From: UMGS172 sp964634675
Lineage (GTDB): Bacteria > Bacillota > Clostridia > Oscillospirales > Acutalibacteraceae
Length of the DNA: 49,720 nt
Assembly: GCA_964634675.1 (NCBI GenBank)
Contig: CAZWLH010000005.1
Location: forward strand, 1 to 49,720
Direction of reading: 5' to 3'
Positions 41,915 through 49,720 of the stretch are shown in pieces. Both the position numbers and the translations under genes were made by a program. The notes beneath the pieces are model-generated. The model worked only from the letters and a program-made list of their open reading frames with translations. It was not told where the DNA came from and made no database searches. How positions within the stretch are numbered: position 1 is the first letter of the stretch; each line of letters starts with the position of its first letter.

Positions 41915-42755
41915 AACGATTGTTGTGCTGTCTTACGTAATTGAAAAGATACTGCTGTGCTATGCCCTCAACGCCCTTGGCACATTCGGGAAAGGTGCCG
42001 TCGAAATATTCCGATATGGCACGTTTTATCCAAACGTCACGCGGCAGAGCATCTATTCGGCCGAAGCCGAAGAGCAGTGTGCAGTCGGCAACCTTTGCGC
42101 CGACACCGACGATCTTCATAAGCTCATTGCGAGCCGAATCGATATCGCCGTCGGAAATTATATTCAGGTCGATGTCGCCGTTTAAATACTTATTCGCACC
42201 GTCGATTATGTATCTTGCTCTGAATCCGCAGCGGATAGGGGCGAGGTCCTCCGGTGACAGTTCCGCCAGCCTTTCCGCCGAGGGAAATGCGTAGCCGCCG
42301 TCAGGCAGTTTTTCGCCGAAGCTTTCGCAAAGCCGCTCGATTATGCCTTTAATTCTCGGTATATTGTTGTTTTGCGAAATTATAAAGGAGCAAAGCGCTT
42401 CCCATTTATCCTGGCTCAGTATTCTTATGCCGCCGTTTTCTTCGGCGGCTTTTTTCAATATTTCGTTATCGGAAAGCCGTTCGATAACCGTGCCGTAATC
42501 ACGGTCGATGTCAAGATAACTGCGCCATTTTGCTTCATATTCCTCTAAATCTGTGTCATAAAGAATAATACCCTCGTCGGTCTTTCCGATTCTTATTTGT
42601 CGCCCGAGCGCTATTCCGACCCAAGAATCTCGGTCGTATTCCCTCCATCTGAACGCCTGTCCGCAGTCAAAGGTCAATGCAGGCGAAAAATGTTCGACTC
42701 CGCTTATTAAAATGTCATTGCCGCTTTTTATTGCGCTCGGCTGATATTTACTCAT
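41913..42755 (-). CDS. ogg: 8-oxoguanine DNA glycosylase (Ogg1-like)
   Basis: 280 residues from ATG 42755. An OGG N-terminal domain (LTFDCGQAFRW, 28-37) is followed by the HhH-GPD domain. The catalytic lysine is K221 in VGVGAKVADC and the aspartate is D240 in LPRDVW. It removes oxidised guanine and nicks the strand by beta-elimination. ATG 42755 is nine bases from AAAGGA; ATGs at 42764 and 42761 abut that site. An in-frame extension further upstream covers the promoter, so it is not coding. Confidence 0.92.
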   Translation of the reverse strand: MSKYQPSAIKSGNDILISGVEHFSPALTFDCGQAFRWREYDRDSWVGIALGRQIRIGKTDEGIILYDTDLEEYEAKWRSYLDIDRDYGTVIERLSDNEILKKAAEENGGIRILSQDKWEALCSFIISQNNNIPRIKGIIERLCESFGEKLPDGGYAFPSAERLAELSPEDLAPIRCGFRARYIIDGANKYLNGDIDLNIISDGDIDSARNELMKIVGVGAKVADCTLLFGFGRIDALPRDVWIKRAISEYFDGTFPECAKGVEGIAQQYLFNYVRQHNNR

Positions 42756-42776
42756 AATCATCATTCCTTTAAGGTT

Positions 42777-42805
42777 ATTATATAACATTTCGGCGATTTG
42801 TTCAA
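42777..42805 (-). promoter_or_regulatory. sigma-A promoter of ogg
   Basis: On the minus strand, TTGAAC (42805-42800) and TATAAT (42782-42777) are 17 bases apart. The leader is only about 15 nt. Confidence 0.75.
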
Positions 42806-42907
42806 TCGGTTTTGTCAAGGTAATTTTTCTGAAAAGTACAATTTGTAGGTTAACATAAAATGTCGATTTTGGGAGTAAAAGGTAGTTTTGCCCTTGAAAA
42901 TCAACAG

Positions 42908-42937
42908 TTATCCGACTTTTCCACATAGTTTTCCACA
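42908..42937 (+). promoter_or_regulatory. cluster of three DnaA-box-like 9-mers
   Basis: TTATCCGAC (42908-42916), TTTTCCACA (42917-42925) and TTTTCCACA (42929-42937) lie in the same orientation within 30 bases. The DnaA box consensus is TTATCCACA. Each of the two TTTTCCACA copies differs at one position and the first differs at two. An AT-rich stretch follows. The cluster is in the divergent gap between ogg and the small membrane protein gene, about 60-90 bases upstream of the next promoter. Confidence 0.5.
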
Positions 42938-42997
42938 GAATTTATGTTAACAGTCGGTTACAAAACGTATTATTTCCGTTTGTTTTGAAAATTTTGC

Positions 42998-43027
42998 TTG
43001 ACAACGATTATTTTACCTTTTTATATC
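42998..43027 (+). promoter_or_regulatory. promoter of the small membrane protein gene
   Basis: TTGACA (42998-43003) is perfect and TATATC (43022-43027) lies 18 bases downstream. The leader is about 30 nt and carries AAAGGAG before ATG 43064. Confidence 0.6.
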
Positions 43028-43063
43028 CAAAGCTATTAGCGAATAACCGAAAGGAGCTTTATT

Positions 43064-43354
43064 ATGCTGAGAGGTGTTAACCGCAGGATAGTGGAAATTA
43101 CCGATACCGGGAGCGATTATTTCGAAAAAGCCCTTTTTTTCGTGAAAAACGATTATTTTGCCGATGAAAGTGAGCTGAAGCGTGAGGCCGACAGAATCAT
43201 TTATTCATATTTTAATAACGCCGAACCAAACGGACATACGGGATTTTTAAGATATTCCGAAAAAGCCAAGCACCGCAAAAGAAGAGCGGCGGTTTTGTGC
43301 TCGGCAGGGGCTTTGATTTTGGCGGCGGCACTTATAGTTTTCATCAATATTTAG
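43064..43354 (+). CDS. Small single-pass membrane protein, unknown function, upstream of spoIIGA
   Basis: 96 residues. The N-terminal part, LRGVNRRIVEITDTGSDYFEKALFFVK in two parts (2-28), resembles short proteins of Clostridia that I recall but cannot name. A basic stretch (KAKHRKRRAA) leads to a C-terminal membrane helix (about 75-94). So it is a tail-anchored cytoplasmic domain. ATG 43064 follows AAAGGAG closely. It precedes spoIIGA by 85 bases; a role with cell division or sporulation is conceivable from place only. Confidence 0.7.
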   Translation: MLRGVNRRIVEITDTGSDYFEKALFFVKNDYFADESELKREADRIIYSYFNNAEPNGHTGFLRYSEKAKHRKRRAAVLCSAGALILAAALIVFINI

Positions 43355-43383
43355 CAAAAAATGACTTTTTTATCTCTCGTACT

Positions 43384-43416
43384 GTGACCTGATTTTCGCA
43401 CTCTTCGGAGTATAAT
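43384..43416 (+). promoter_or_regulatory. possible spoIIGA-sigE promoter with long spacer
   Basis: TATAAT (43411-43416) is clear. A poor -35, GTGACC (43384-43389), is 21 bases upstream. Two TTCG cores (43395-43398, 43404-43407), nine bases apart, lie between. Known spoIIG promoters have an overlong spacer and are activated by Spo0A bound to tandem boxes, and this layout is reminiscent. The cores are poor matches to the full Spo0A box. Confidence 0.4.
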
Positions 43417-43439
43417 TGGGTCAAAGGTGGCGATAAGCG

Positions 43440-44297
43440 GTGGTAATATATGTCGACGTGCTGATATTCATAAATACCGTGGTTGACTTTTTACTCTTGA
43501 GCGTAACGGCGGCTTTGACCCATATTAAGCAAAAGCTGTGGCGAAAAATACTCGCATCTTTTGCTTCGTCAATATTTTCGCTTTATATTTTTTTACCGCA
43601 TATCGGGATTTTTGCCGATATCACGGTAAGACTTCTGTCCACCGTGACCGCCGTACTGATAGCCTTCGGCTTCGTAAATATCAGAAGATTTTTGCGTGTT
43701 ATGTCCTTGCTTTTCGGTTCGACAATGCTTTATGCAGGAGCAATGGCAGCGGTGTATATGCTTTCGGCGCCTCAAAAAATGTCATTCGAAAACGGAATAG
43801 TTTATTTCGATATTTCACCGCTTATGCTGATTTTTTTATCCTGTGTGTTTTATGCCGTCATAACTCTTTTCAATATGCTGACCGGCCGTGAGGCACCATT
43901 TGCAGAGCGGTGTGAGGTGACACTCTTTTTGAGCGGCGAGACGGTAAACGTAAGTGCTATGGTCGATTCGGGACATACTTTGAACGACTGCTTTTCGGAA
44001 AGCATAGTCATAATAATCGATCAGGCTACCGCAGAGGCACTGCTGGGCGAGGAAAGAACACGGTATCTGATTTCGGGAGACATCGGAAATATATCCGAGC
44101 TTGGCAGACGGGTTAAGGCACTTCCGGTAAACACGGTCTCGGGAAGCAAGCTTTTATTCGGTGTGAGACTCGACCGTGCAACTGTGCACGACGGCAAGAA
44201 AACCTATTATTTACATAAACCCATTGCGGCTTTGAGTGAAAGCTTAAAGGGCGATGATTATTCGGCGATAATTCCGACCGAAGCATTGAAGGTGTGA
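43440..44297 (+). CDS. spoIIGA: Sigma-E processing peptidase SpoIIGA
   Basis: 285 residues. Five membrane segments fill about 1-148, starting VIYVDVLIFINTVVDFLLLS. The C-terminal half is an aspartic protease domain with D176 in MVDSGHT, matching the catalytic DSG of B. subtilis SpoIIGA. It cleaves the pro-sequence of sigma-E at the septum in response to SpoIIR from the forespore. GTG 43440 follows AGGTGG (43425-43430). Its stop is overlapped by the leader of sigE. Confidence 0.92.
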   Translation: MVIYVDVLIFINTVVDFLLLSVTAALTHIKQKLWRKILASFASSIFSLYIFLPHIGIFADITVRLLSTVTAVLIAFGFVNIRRFLRVMSLLFGSTMLYAGAMAAVYMLSAPQKMSFENGIVYFDISPLMLIFLSCVFYAVITLFNMLTGREAPFAERCEVTLFLSGETVNVSAMVDSGHTLNDCFSESIVIIIDQATAEALLGEERTRYLISGDIGNISELGRRVKALPVNTVSGSKLLFGVRLDRATVHDGKKTYYLHKPIAALSESLKGDDYSAIIPTEALKV

Positions 44298-44302
44298 AAA
44301 CT

Positions 44303-45025
44303 ATGAAAATAATCGCAACAAGGCTTAGAGTTTTGATAAGAAACCTATTATCCAAATTCGGCTTTATCGGCAGCAGCTTTTATATAAACGGGCCCGAAAC
44401 ACTTCCCGAGCCGCTATCGGCCGAGGAAGAAACGTATGTGCTCGGACTGCTTCAGGGGGACGGCAAGGAATACGCACGGGAAAAGCTTATTGTACATAAT
44501 CTGCGGCTTGTGGTCTATATAGCACGGAAGTTCGATGCGGTCGGAGCAAACGTTGAGGACCTTATATCGATAGGAACGATCGGACTTATCAAGGCGGTCA
44601 ACACATTTTGTCCCGAGCGAAATATAAAGCTTGCCACATATGCCTCAAGGTGCATCGAAAACGAAATTTTGATGTATATGCGGAAAACGACTGCGCTCAA
44701 GACCGAAATATCGATAGATGAGCCGCTCAATGTCGATTGGGACGGCAACGAGCTTTTGCTGTCGGACATACTCGGCAGTGACGGCAACGAGGTCGGCGGC
44801 AGGGTAGAGCAGGAGGACGAAAAGCGACTGCTTAATCTTCAAATACTCAAGCTGTCGGACAGAGAACGTGAGATTATGAATATGCGGTTCGGACTCGGAG
44901 GTGAAACCGAGCACACTCAAAAGCAGGTCGCGGATATCCTCGGGATTTCGCAGTCATATATTTCCCGACTTGAAAAGCGTATTATCGGTCGGCTTAAAAA
45001 GGAAATGGAAAAGCTTTATATATGA
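44303..45025 (+). CDS. sigE: Sporulation sigma factor E (pro-sigma-E)
   Basis: 240 residues. A hydrophobic, basic pro-sequence (about 1-28) precedes region 1/2: NLRLVVYIARKF, EDLISIGTIGLIKAVNTF and LATYASRCIENEILMY. Region 4 is near 180-235 with QKQVADILGISQSYISRLEKR. It directs the early mother-cell programme after cleavage by SpoIIGA. ATG 44303 with AAGGTG (44289-44294) is preferred to GTG 44294. sigG, which follows in Bacillus, is not here. Confidence 0.95.
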   Translation: MKIIATRLRVLIRNLLSKFGFIGSSFYINGPETLPEPLSAEEETYVLGLLQGDGKEYAREKLIVHNLRLVVYIARKFDAVGANVEDLISIGTIGLIKAVNTFCPERNIKLATYASRCIENEILMYMRKTTALKTEISIDEPLNVDWDGNELLLSDILGSDGNEVGGRVEQEDEKRLLNLQILKLSDREREIMNMRFGLGGETEHTQKQVADILGISQSYISRLEKRIIGRLKKEMEKLYI

Positions 45026-45041
45026 ACCACTTAATATAAAA

Positions 45042-45080
45042 GACGTCTGTGCACTGTTAAGTGTACAGACGTCGCTTTGT
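45042..45080. terminator. bidirectional terminator between sigE and the amidase gene
   Basis: A 14-bp stem (45042-45055 with 45060-45073, one G-T pair, loop GTTA) is flanked by T-rich sequence on both strands. The two convergent genes end 16 and 6 bases away. Confidence 0.88.
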
Positions 45081-48000
45081 TACTGTATCGAAGCGAAATA
45101 GTTAACTATCCCCTGTGCCAAGGCCTTGGCACACTTGTTATTGAATTCGTCATCGATCATTTTACTGTATTCTTCGGGGTTGGTCATAAAGCCGTTTTCG
45201 GTCAGAACGACGGGGCAGTCGGTTTGGCGGCAGGTGTAGAAGTAATGCCATTTGGTGCCGCTCCATTTGGTCTTTTTATAAAGGTCGGCCTTTTCGGTGG
45301 TGTCGTATATTATCTTTGCGGCATCGGCCGAGAAGGCATTGAAGTGATAGCTGTTGAACGCACTCGGAATCGAGCTGTCGGTCGCATTTCGGTGTATAGC
45401 GATACAGAAATCGGCTTTTACCGTTCGCAAAAGCTTCATTCGTTCGTCGGAAGACGGATTGGAGTCGTCGGTTCGGGTCATATAGACCTTGGCTCCGAGC
45501 GACTCAAGCTCAAATTTAAGCTTTTCGGCCAAAATAAGGTTGAGCACCTTTTCGGAATAGTTCTTGTTTGAGCCGGTTGCACCGGCATCGGAGCCGCCGT
45601 GACCGACATCGATCACTATATTCAAGCCGTCAAGTCGGTAGCCGTAGCTGTTGCTTTGATCCGCAACGATCCTTGCCGGATTGAGGAATGAGAAAACGAG
45701 CTGACCGTTCTCATTGTATTCGGCACTCCAGCCGTAGAAAACGCCCTTCTTTTTAAGATGCAGTCTCAAGGTGTAATCCGATTCGTTCTTTATCCATTCG
45801 GCCTTGGAGAAAACGGGATCACTCTCGGGAATGACGACAGAGCCTTCGACAAGGGTCGTATAGCAGAAGGTGATATCTATATACTCAAAGGTTGCGGATT
45901 CGATAGTATAATCTCCACGCGTGTTACTGTTGCCGAGGCTTGTGTATTTTTGCGGTGCTATATCGAGCCTGAACGGTGCCTTCCACAAAACATCGAGTGT
46001 AATTTGAGTATGACGTCCCGTATTGGTGACACTTCCGACACCCACGGCGTTGTGGTCGGGAAGAGTGCCCTTGGTGACCTCGATGTACTTCAAGCCCTTT
46101 GAGGATACATAAAGGTTGTTTCCGTATCGAAGCTTTTTCATATCAACACTGCCCGTGCTGACGAAACGGTCAGAGCAATAGTCAACGGTGCCCTTCGGCA
46201 GATAGTTGTTGGTCGGTCTCGAAAAATCCTGCATATCGGTCGAGCTTAGGGTTTCGGCCTGCCAATTTACTACCTCGGCAATATACGTCGTGCCGACATC
46301 AACATATTTTCCGTTTGACGGCATTACCCATGCAGAGCCGCCGGTGGGTGCCGAGCTTGACGAGGTACTGCCAGAGGATGTTGTTCCCGAAGACGAGCCG
46401 GTCGATGAAGCTGAGGATGACGAAGACGGAACGCTCGATGATGACGTCGATTCGGACGAGCTGCTGTCGGGGATATCCTCTTTAAGTATCACAATGTTAC
46501 CTCCGCTTTCGGTTTCGGTGCCGTATTTCGATTTGGCGGTAAAGGTCACTTTTCCGAGCGTCACGTCCTTATCATAGGCAGCAGGGAGGGTGATCGAGCC
46601 GTAATAATTACTGTAATCGCCCTTGGCCTGACCGTTTTCGTCAAGTATCGGGTCTTCCTTAAGCGTTACCGTGCTCGAGCCGAGCTTTGCGGTAACGGTG
46701 CTTCCCGATATCGCAACACAGCTCACAAGAAGGGTGGACTGACTCGGCAGGCTTGTTTTTTTGGTGGGAGATATCGATTGAATTATAGTGCGCTTATAGG
46801 TTATTTTATAGGTTTCAAAAACGCCCTTGTGCTCAAGAACAAAGGTGTTGAGTCCGTCCTTAAGTGACAGGTCGGTCGAAAAATAGCCGAGTTCACTGCG
46901 CTCAAGCTCCTCACCGTTGAGCAAAAGCTTAAATTCGGGATCGGATGCGCCGGAAAGCAAAACGGTGTCGGACGTGGTCGAAAAGGTCTTTTGCTCTGGC
47001 TTGGTGATACTGAGCTCACGCATTATATAGCCTTCTGTCAAAAGATCGAGCAGATATTTTTTGACTGCGTTTTTTGACTCGGTTGTATCGTTCTTAAAAT
47101 CAATGTAACCGTCAATAACAAAGCCGTCGATACCGAGCGTGTCCAAAGCCTTGAGCTGATGAAGTGTTTGGTCGGTCTGCTTCCAACCGTCATTCTCACT
47201 GCCGAGATTATAATATGCCATTTTGCAGAAAATATCGGCGTTGTCACCGAACAGCTTCGAGATGTCCTCGAGATATGATGTGAAGTTCGGGTTTTCGGCA
47301 ACGGTGGAATATGGGTCAGAAACGGTCACAAAGTCGGCATAGCCGTTTTCTATCCAGTATTTTATGTCGCAAACGGCGTTCTCGGGCAGCACAGAGGCAT
47401 CATAACCGATTCCGGTATAAAGGGTTGCCTTCGCTTTGGCGGCGGCAATATAGTATTGAGATATTGCACCGTTCAGCCGCTCACTCAAATACTGTTCATA
47501 GGTGACACTGCTGCCCGAAGCCGCATATTCGTCCTTGGAAATATCGCTTTCGGTGAGATAATAGTTTTCAAATACAAGCATATCGGCATTCTGACCGAGC
47601 TTTGTATTCGAAAGCACAGCAACGATTTTTGCGATATCGGCATTGTCGGCGATATTCCTTTGAGCCAACGCTCTTAAGTCTATCGATGCGATGAGCTTGA
47701 TACTCTTATCGTGTGCATAACGGTAAATATCGGGCAAAAGGTCGCCCACAGGTGCCGAAAAGCCGTCGGTCTCAAAAAGCAGACCGCCTTTATAATTGAG
47801 CTTTAGCTCGATTGAATCAAAGCCGTCGGCCTTGACTGTATCAACGACCGCCTTTGCACGGTCCAAGGCCGCCTCGGCGGTTAGCTCGTCTATGAGAAAA
47901 TCCTCACCCGGTATTACCGAAACCGATTTAAAGCTCTTTAACGGGCTTTTTTCGACAATTTCGGTGACCGAGCTTGCTTGACCGCTTGAAACGTTGGCAT

Positions 48001-48130
48001 CGGTGCCGGTTGAGGGCTTCTTTCCCATAAGCTCATTCAGTGCCACCGCAACAACCGACAACAGTACCGTGATAACCAACAGCACCGATATTATCAGCTT
48101 ATAGTTTATTGCTTTTATTCTGTCTTTCAT
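45080..48130 (-). CDS. Large secreted N-acetylmuramoyl-L-alanine amidase with glycosidase-like barrel
   Basis: 1016 residues. An N-terminal anchor (about 12-33) is followed by a TIM-barrel-like region (about 65-370) that resembles GHL10/GH18-type proteins (for example FDSIELKLNYKGG and GIDGFVIDGYIDF). A beta-rich region (about 380-560) with a serine-rich linker (about 565-615) follows. Next is a further domain of unknown type (about 620-830), then amidase_3 with H844, E860, H913 and E978 (LTENGFMTN) as zinc and catalytic residues. It cleaves the bond between muramic acid and the stem peptide. It overlaps the upstream gene by four bases (ATGA). Confidence 0.9.
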   Translation of the reverse strand: MKDRIKAINYKLIISVLLVITVLLSVVAVALNELMGKKPSTGTDANVSSGQASSVTEIVEKSPLKSFKSVSVIPGEDFLIDELTAEAALDRAKAVVDTVKADGFDSIELKLNYKGGLLFETDGFSAPVGDLLPDIYRYAHDKSIKLIASIDLRALAQRNIADNADIAKIVAVLSNTKLGQNADMLVFENYYLTESDISKDEYAASGSSVTYEQYLSERLNGAISQYYIAAAKAKATLYTGIGYDASVLPENAVCDIKYWIENGYADFVTVSDPYSTVAENPNFTSYLEDISKLFGDNADIFCKMAYYNLGSENDGWKQTDQTLHQLKALDTLGIDGFVIDGYIDFKNDTTESKNAVKKYLLDLLTEGYIMRELSITKPEQKTFSTTSDTVLLSGASDPEFKLLLNGEELERSELGYFSTDLSLKDGLNTFVLEHKGVFETYKITYKRTIIQSISPTKKTSLPSQSTLLVSCVAISGSTVTAKLGSSTVTLKEDPILDENGQAKGDYSNYYGSITLPAAYDKDVTLGKVTFTAKSKYGTETESGGNIVILKEDIPDSSSSESTSSSSVPSSSSSASSTGSSSGTTSSGSTSSSSAPTGGSAWVMPSNGKYVDVGTTYIAEVVNWQAETLSSTDMQDFSRPTNNYLPKGTVDYCSDRFVSTGSVDMKKLRYGNNLYVSSKGLKYIEVTKGTLPDHNAVGVGSVTNTGRHTQITLDVLWKAPFRLDIAPQKYTSLGNSNTRGDYTIESATFEYIDITFCYTTLVEGSVVIPESDPVFSKAEWIKNESDYTLRLHLKKKGVFYGWSAEYNENGQLVFSFLNPARIVADQSNSYGYRLDGLNIVIDVGHGGSDAGATGSNKNYSEKVLNLILAEKLKFELESLGAKVYMTRTDDSNPSSDERMKLLRTVKADFCIAIHRNATDSSIPSAFNSYHFNAFSADAAKIIYDTTEKADLYKKTKWSGTKWHYFYTCRQTDCPVVLTENGFMTNPEEYSKMIDDEFNNKCAKALAQGIVNYFASIQ

Positions 48131-49665
48131 TTGTTACCGTCCTTGATAATACTTAAAACGTTTTGCATATTGTTTTTTTGCTTTTGAGCCAATTCATTAT
48201 CGGCGAAAAACGTCGAGTAATTGAATATAAAAACACCGTCGCATTTTTTGCCGAAGGCGAGCACGGTCTGCTCTGCCAAAATATCGGTTTCGGTTTGCCA
48301 TTCGTCGGTACCGGCATCGGCTGTGCCGATCTTGTAAGCCGCAAGTCCGATATAGATTTTGACATTTTCACTTCTCGGCATCGAGAGCCAAAGGTCAAGC
48401 AGATAATCGTAACGGATATTGGCTTTCGGATACAAAAATCCGAAGTAAAGCTGAGGTGCAATGTAATCAACATAGCCGTCGGTGCTTATCCATTTTGCAA
48501 TATCGGCGTATTTTATATTATAATTGCTGTCGGTCTTGTTTTTTGAAATGTTGTATGCAGGACTTATCCCGAAAACCACCTCGGAGTTGATATTCTTGAC
48601 CGCACGGTATACACCCGATATAAGGGTATTGACGTTGGCTCTGCGCCAATCGTCGAGTGAAAGCGTGCTTGCGGAGCTTAAATACTCGGCCTTGTCGAAA
48701 TCGTCGTCGGGAGCGCCTGAAAACGGATAAAAATAGTCGTCAAAGTGAATGCCGTCAACGTCATACCTCTGCACTATTTCACGCACGCCGTCTATTATCA
48801 GACGTTGCACCTCGGGCATACTCGGATTAAAATAAAGTCCGTTGCCGTATTTTAAAACATAACGGTCGTTCGAGGTGTCACTGTCGGTCAGCCACTTCCT
48901 TGCGGGACTTTTTTCGGAAAGTGTGTTAACATCGGTCGAGCTTGAAGATATGCGGTAAGGATTAAGCCATGCGTGAAACTGCAAGCCGCGGCTGTGGGCG
49001 GCACTTATCATATATTCCATCGGGTCATAGCCGACATCCTTGCCCTGCGTACCCGAAAGATATGCGCTCATCGGAAAATAATCTGAATAATAATAGGCAT
49101 CGGCAAAAGGGCGAACCTGGCATATTACCGCATCGCACCCCAAGTCCTTTACGTTGTCGAACATAGAATCTATACGTCTTTTAAAGGCCGAAAACGAGCT
49201 GTTGCTTTTAAAGTTGAGATCGGTGCCGTAGGAGAGCCAAACCGCAGAGGTAAAGCCGCTTACGGAAACCGTGGGAGTGTCGGCGGATGCACTGCCGTCA
49301 GACGAAGTGATTGTGCCGAAGCCGCTTTCGGTCGATGAAGTGTCGGAAACATATGTATCGCTCGAAGTGAAACCGATATCGGAGGAGGGAACCGACGGGT
49401 CGAGCGAAGTGTTGTCCGAGCTTGTGAGACCGTTGTTTTCAAAATAGCCGTATGATGAGTCAAACGATGCCTGACCGCCGCCCGAAGAAGGCTTTTCGAC
49501 CGCGGAAGAACCCGAGCCGAAGACCTTGTCGACCGTCAAAGAGCTGTTTTTGCCGTTGTCCTCAAAAAGCATAATGCAGGCCGAGACAGAGAAGAAATAT
49601 ACTATCGCAACGGTCAAAGCAATTGCCACCGTTGTTGCGTGTCTTATCTTCCTTTTTTCTTCCAA
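48127..49665 (-). CDS. GHL10-type glycoside hydrolase (YngK/DUF187-like), membrane-anchored
   Basis: 512 residues. A membrane anchor (about 10-33) and a long serine/threonine-rich linker (about 40-132) precede a TIM barrel (about 135-500). It carries AVWLSYGTDLNF, LGCDAVICQVRPFADAYY, HAWLNPYRIS, VDGIHFDDYFYP (with acidic residues at the end of a strand) and DYIAPQLYFG, all GHL10 landmarks. The family acts on polysaccharide, possibly peptidoglycan glycans. TTG 49665 is fixed by AGGAGGTGA, a nine-base match to the anti-SD, four bases upstream. The -10 TATAAT is at 49716-49711; its -35 is outside the window. Confidence 0.88.
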   Translation of the reverse strand: MEEKRKIRHATTVAIALTVAIVYFFSVSACIMLFEDNGKNSSLTVDKVFGSGSSAVEKPSSGGGQASFDSSYGYFENNGLTSSDNTSLDPSVPSSDIGFTSSDTYVSDTSSTESGFGTITSSDGSASADTPTVSVSGFTSAVWLSYGTDLNFKSNSSFSAFKRRIDSMFDNVKDLGCDAVICQVRPFADAYYYSDYFPMSAYLSGTQGKDVGYDPMEYMISAAHSRGLQFHAWLNPYRISSSSTDVNTLSEKSPARKWLTDSDTSNDRYVLKYGNGLYFNPSMPEVQRLIIDGVREIVQRYDVDGIHFDDYFYPFSGAPDDDFDKAEYLSSASTLSLDDWRRANVNTLISGVYRAVKNINSEVVFGISPAYNISKNKTDSNYNIKYADIAKWISTDGYVDYIAPQLYFGFLYPKANIRYDYLLDLWLSMPRSENVKIYIGLAAYKIGTADAGTDEWQTETDILAEQTVLAFGKKCDGVFIFNYSTFFADNELAQKQKNNMQNVLSIIKDGNK

Positions 49666-49720
49666 GCCGTCACCTCCTGTTCCAAAAATGTCACTTGAAA
49701 TATACAATATATTATAGTAT

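Noticed and set aside
42756..42926. Upstream extension of the ogg frame by 57 codons
   Set aside because: It spans a good promoter and the SD site, and the added residues do not match the family.
42900..42960. Chromosomal replication origin
   Set aside because: Only three imperfect DnaA-like boxes and no dnaA, dnaN or rpmH nearby; a local regulatory cluster is the more modest reading.

Overview
The window reads as chromosomal DNA of an endospore-forming, low-to-mid GC Firmicute of class Clostridia, most likely an Oscillospirales/Ruminococcaceae-type gut anaerobe. This rests on sporulation genes (spoIIGA, sigE), the MEP isoprenoid genes ispD and ispF, a CD1247-type protein beside efp, the order dprA-topA-trmFO and rnc-radical SAM-smc-ftsY, frequent GTG/TTG starts with strong Shine-Dalgarno (SD) sites, and an intergenic repeat of a type I recall from Ruminococcaceae. 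The genus assignment is inference. I saw no rRNA, tRNA, CRISPR array, prophage or insertion sequence. Nearly every gene is intact and most belong to recognised families.

Layout. 1-950: a CmpB-type membrane protein that converges on an RluA-type pseudouridine synthase. 2026-19635: one very long + strand housekeeping cluster behind a single good promoter: SpoU methyltransferase, dprA, topA, trmFO, plsX, rnc, radical SAM, smc, ftsY, rdgB, yhbY, nadD, yqeK, rsfS, leuS. Stops and starts often overlap (ATGA, TAATG). It joins DNA topology and chromosome condensation, tRNA/rRNA maturation, ribosome silencing, NAD and phospholipid synthesis and SRP targeting. 19748-26501: rpsU from a consensus promoter, then yqeG, an endonuclease IV-like protein, aroQ, an M24 peptidase, efp, a CD1247-type protein, ispD, ispF, a DUF4830 protein and an RsuA-type synthase.

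26611-36360 is largely envelope biology: a stand-alone MsmK/UgpC-type sugar ABC ATPase, a PucR-type regulator directly in front of ftsE-ftsX, a PcsB-like M23 hydrolase, a CtpA protease, a small BofC-like protein on the other strand, and a class A PBP. 36307-38276 holds a non-coding repeat and an orphan sugar-binding lipoprotein. 38392-41888 is a copper module: a CsoR operator and promoter, csoR, a CopA ATPase that carries an in-frame CopZ-like domain with its own apparent ribosome binding site, and a phosphopantetheinyl transferase. 41913-45025: an Ogg-type glycosylase, a DnaA-box-like cluster, a small membrane protein, spoIIGA and sigE. 45080-49665 (minus strand) is a coupled pair of secreted wall enzymes: a GHL10-type glycoside hydrolase and a 1016-residue amidase that itself carries a glycosidase-like barrel.

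No wholly new defence or mobile system is evident. The observations most worth following are the built-in CopZ initiation site inside copA, three terminators placed immediately in front of the next gene's start codon, palindromes embedded in the rpsU and PBP promoters, DnaA-box-like repeats upstream of the spoIIGA-sigE locus, and a PucR regulator tied to FtsEX.
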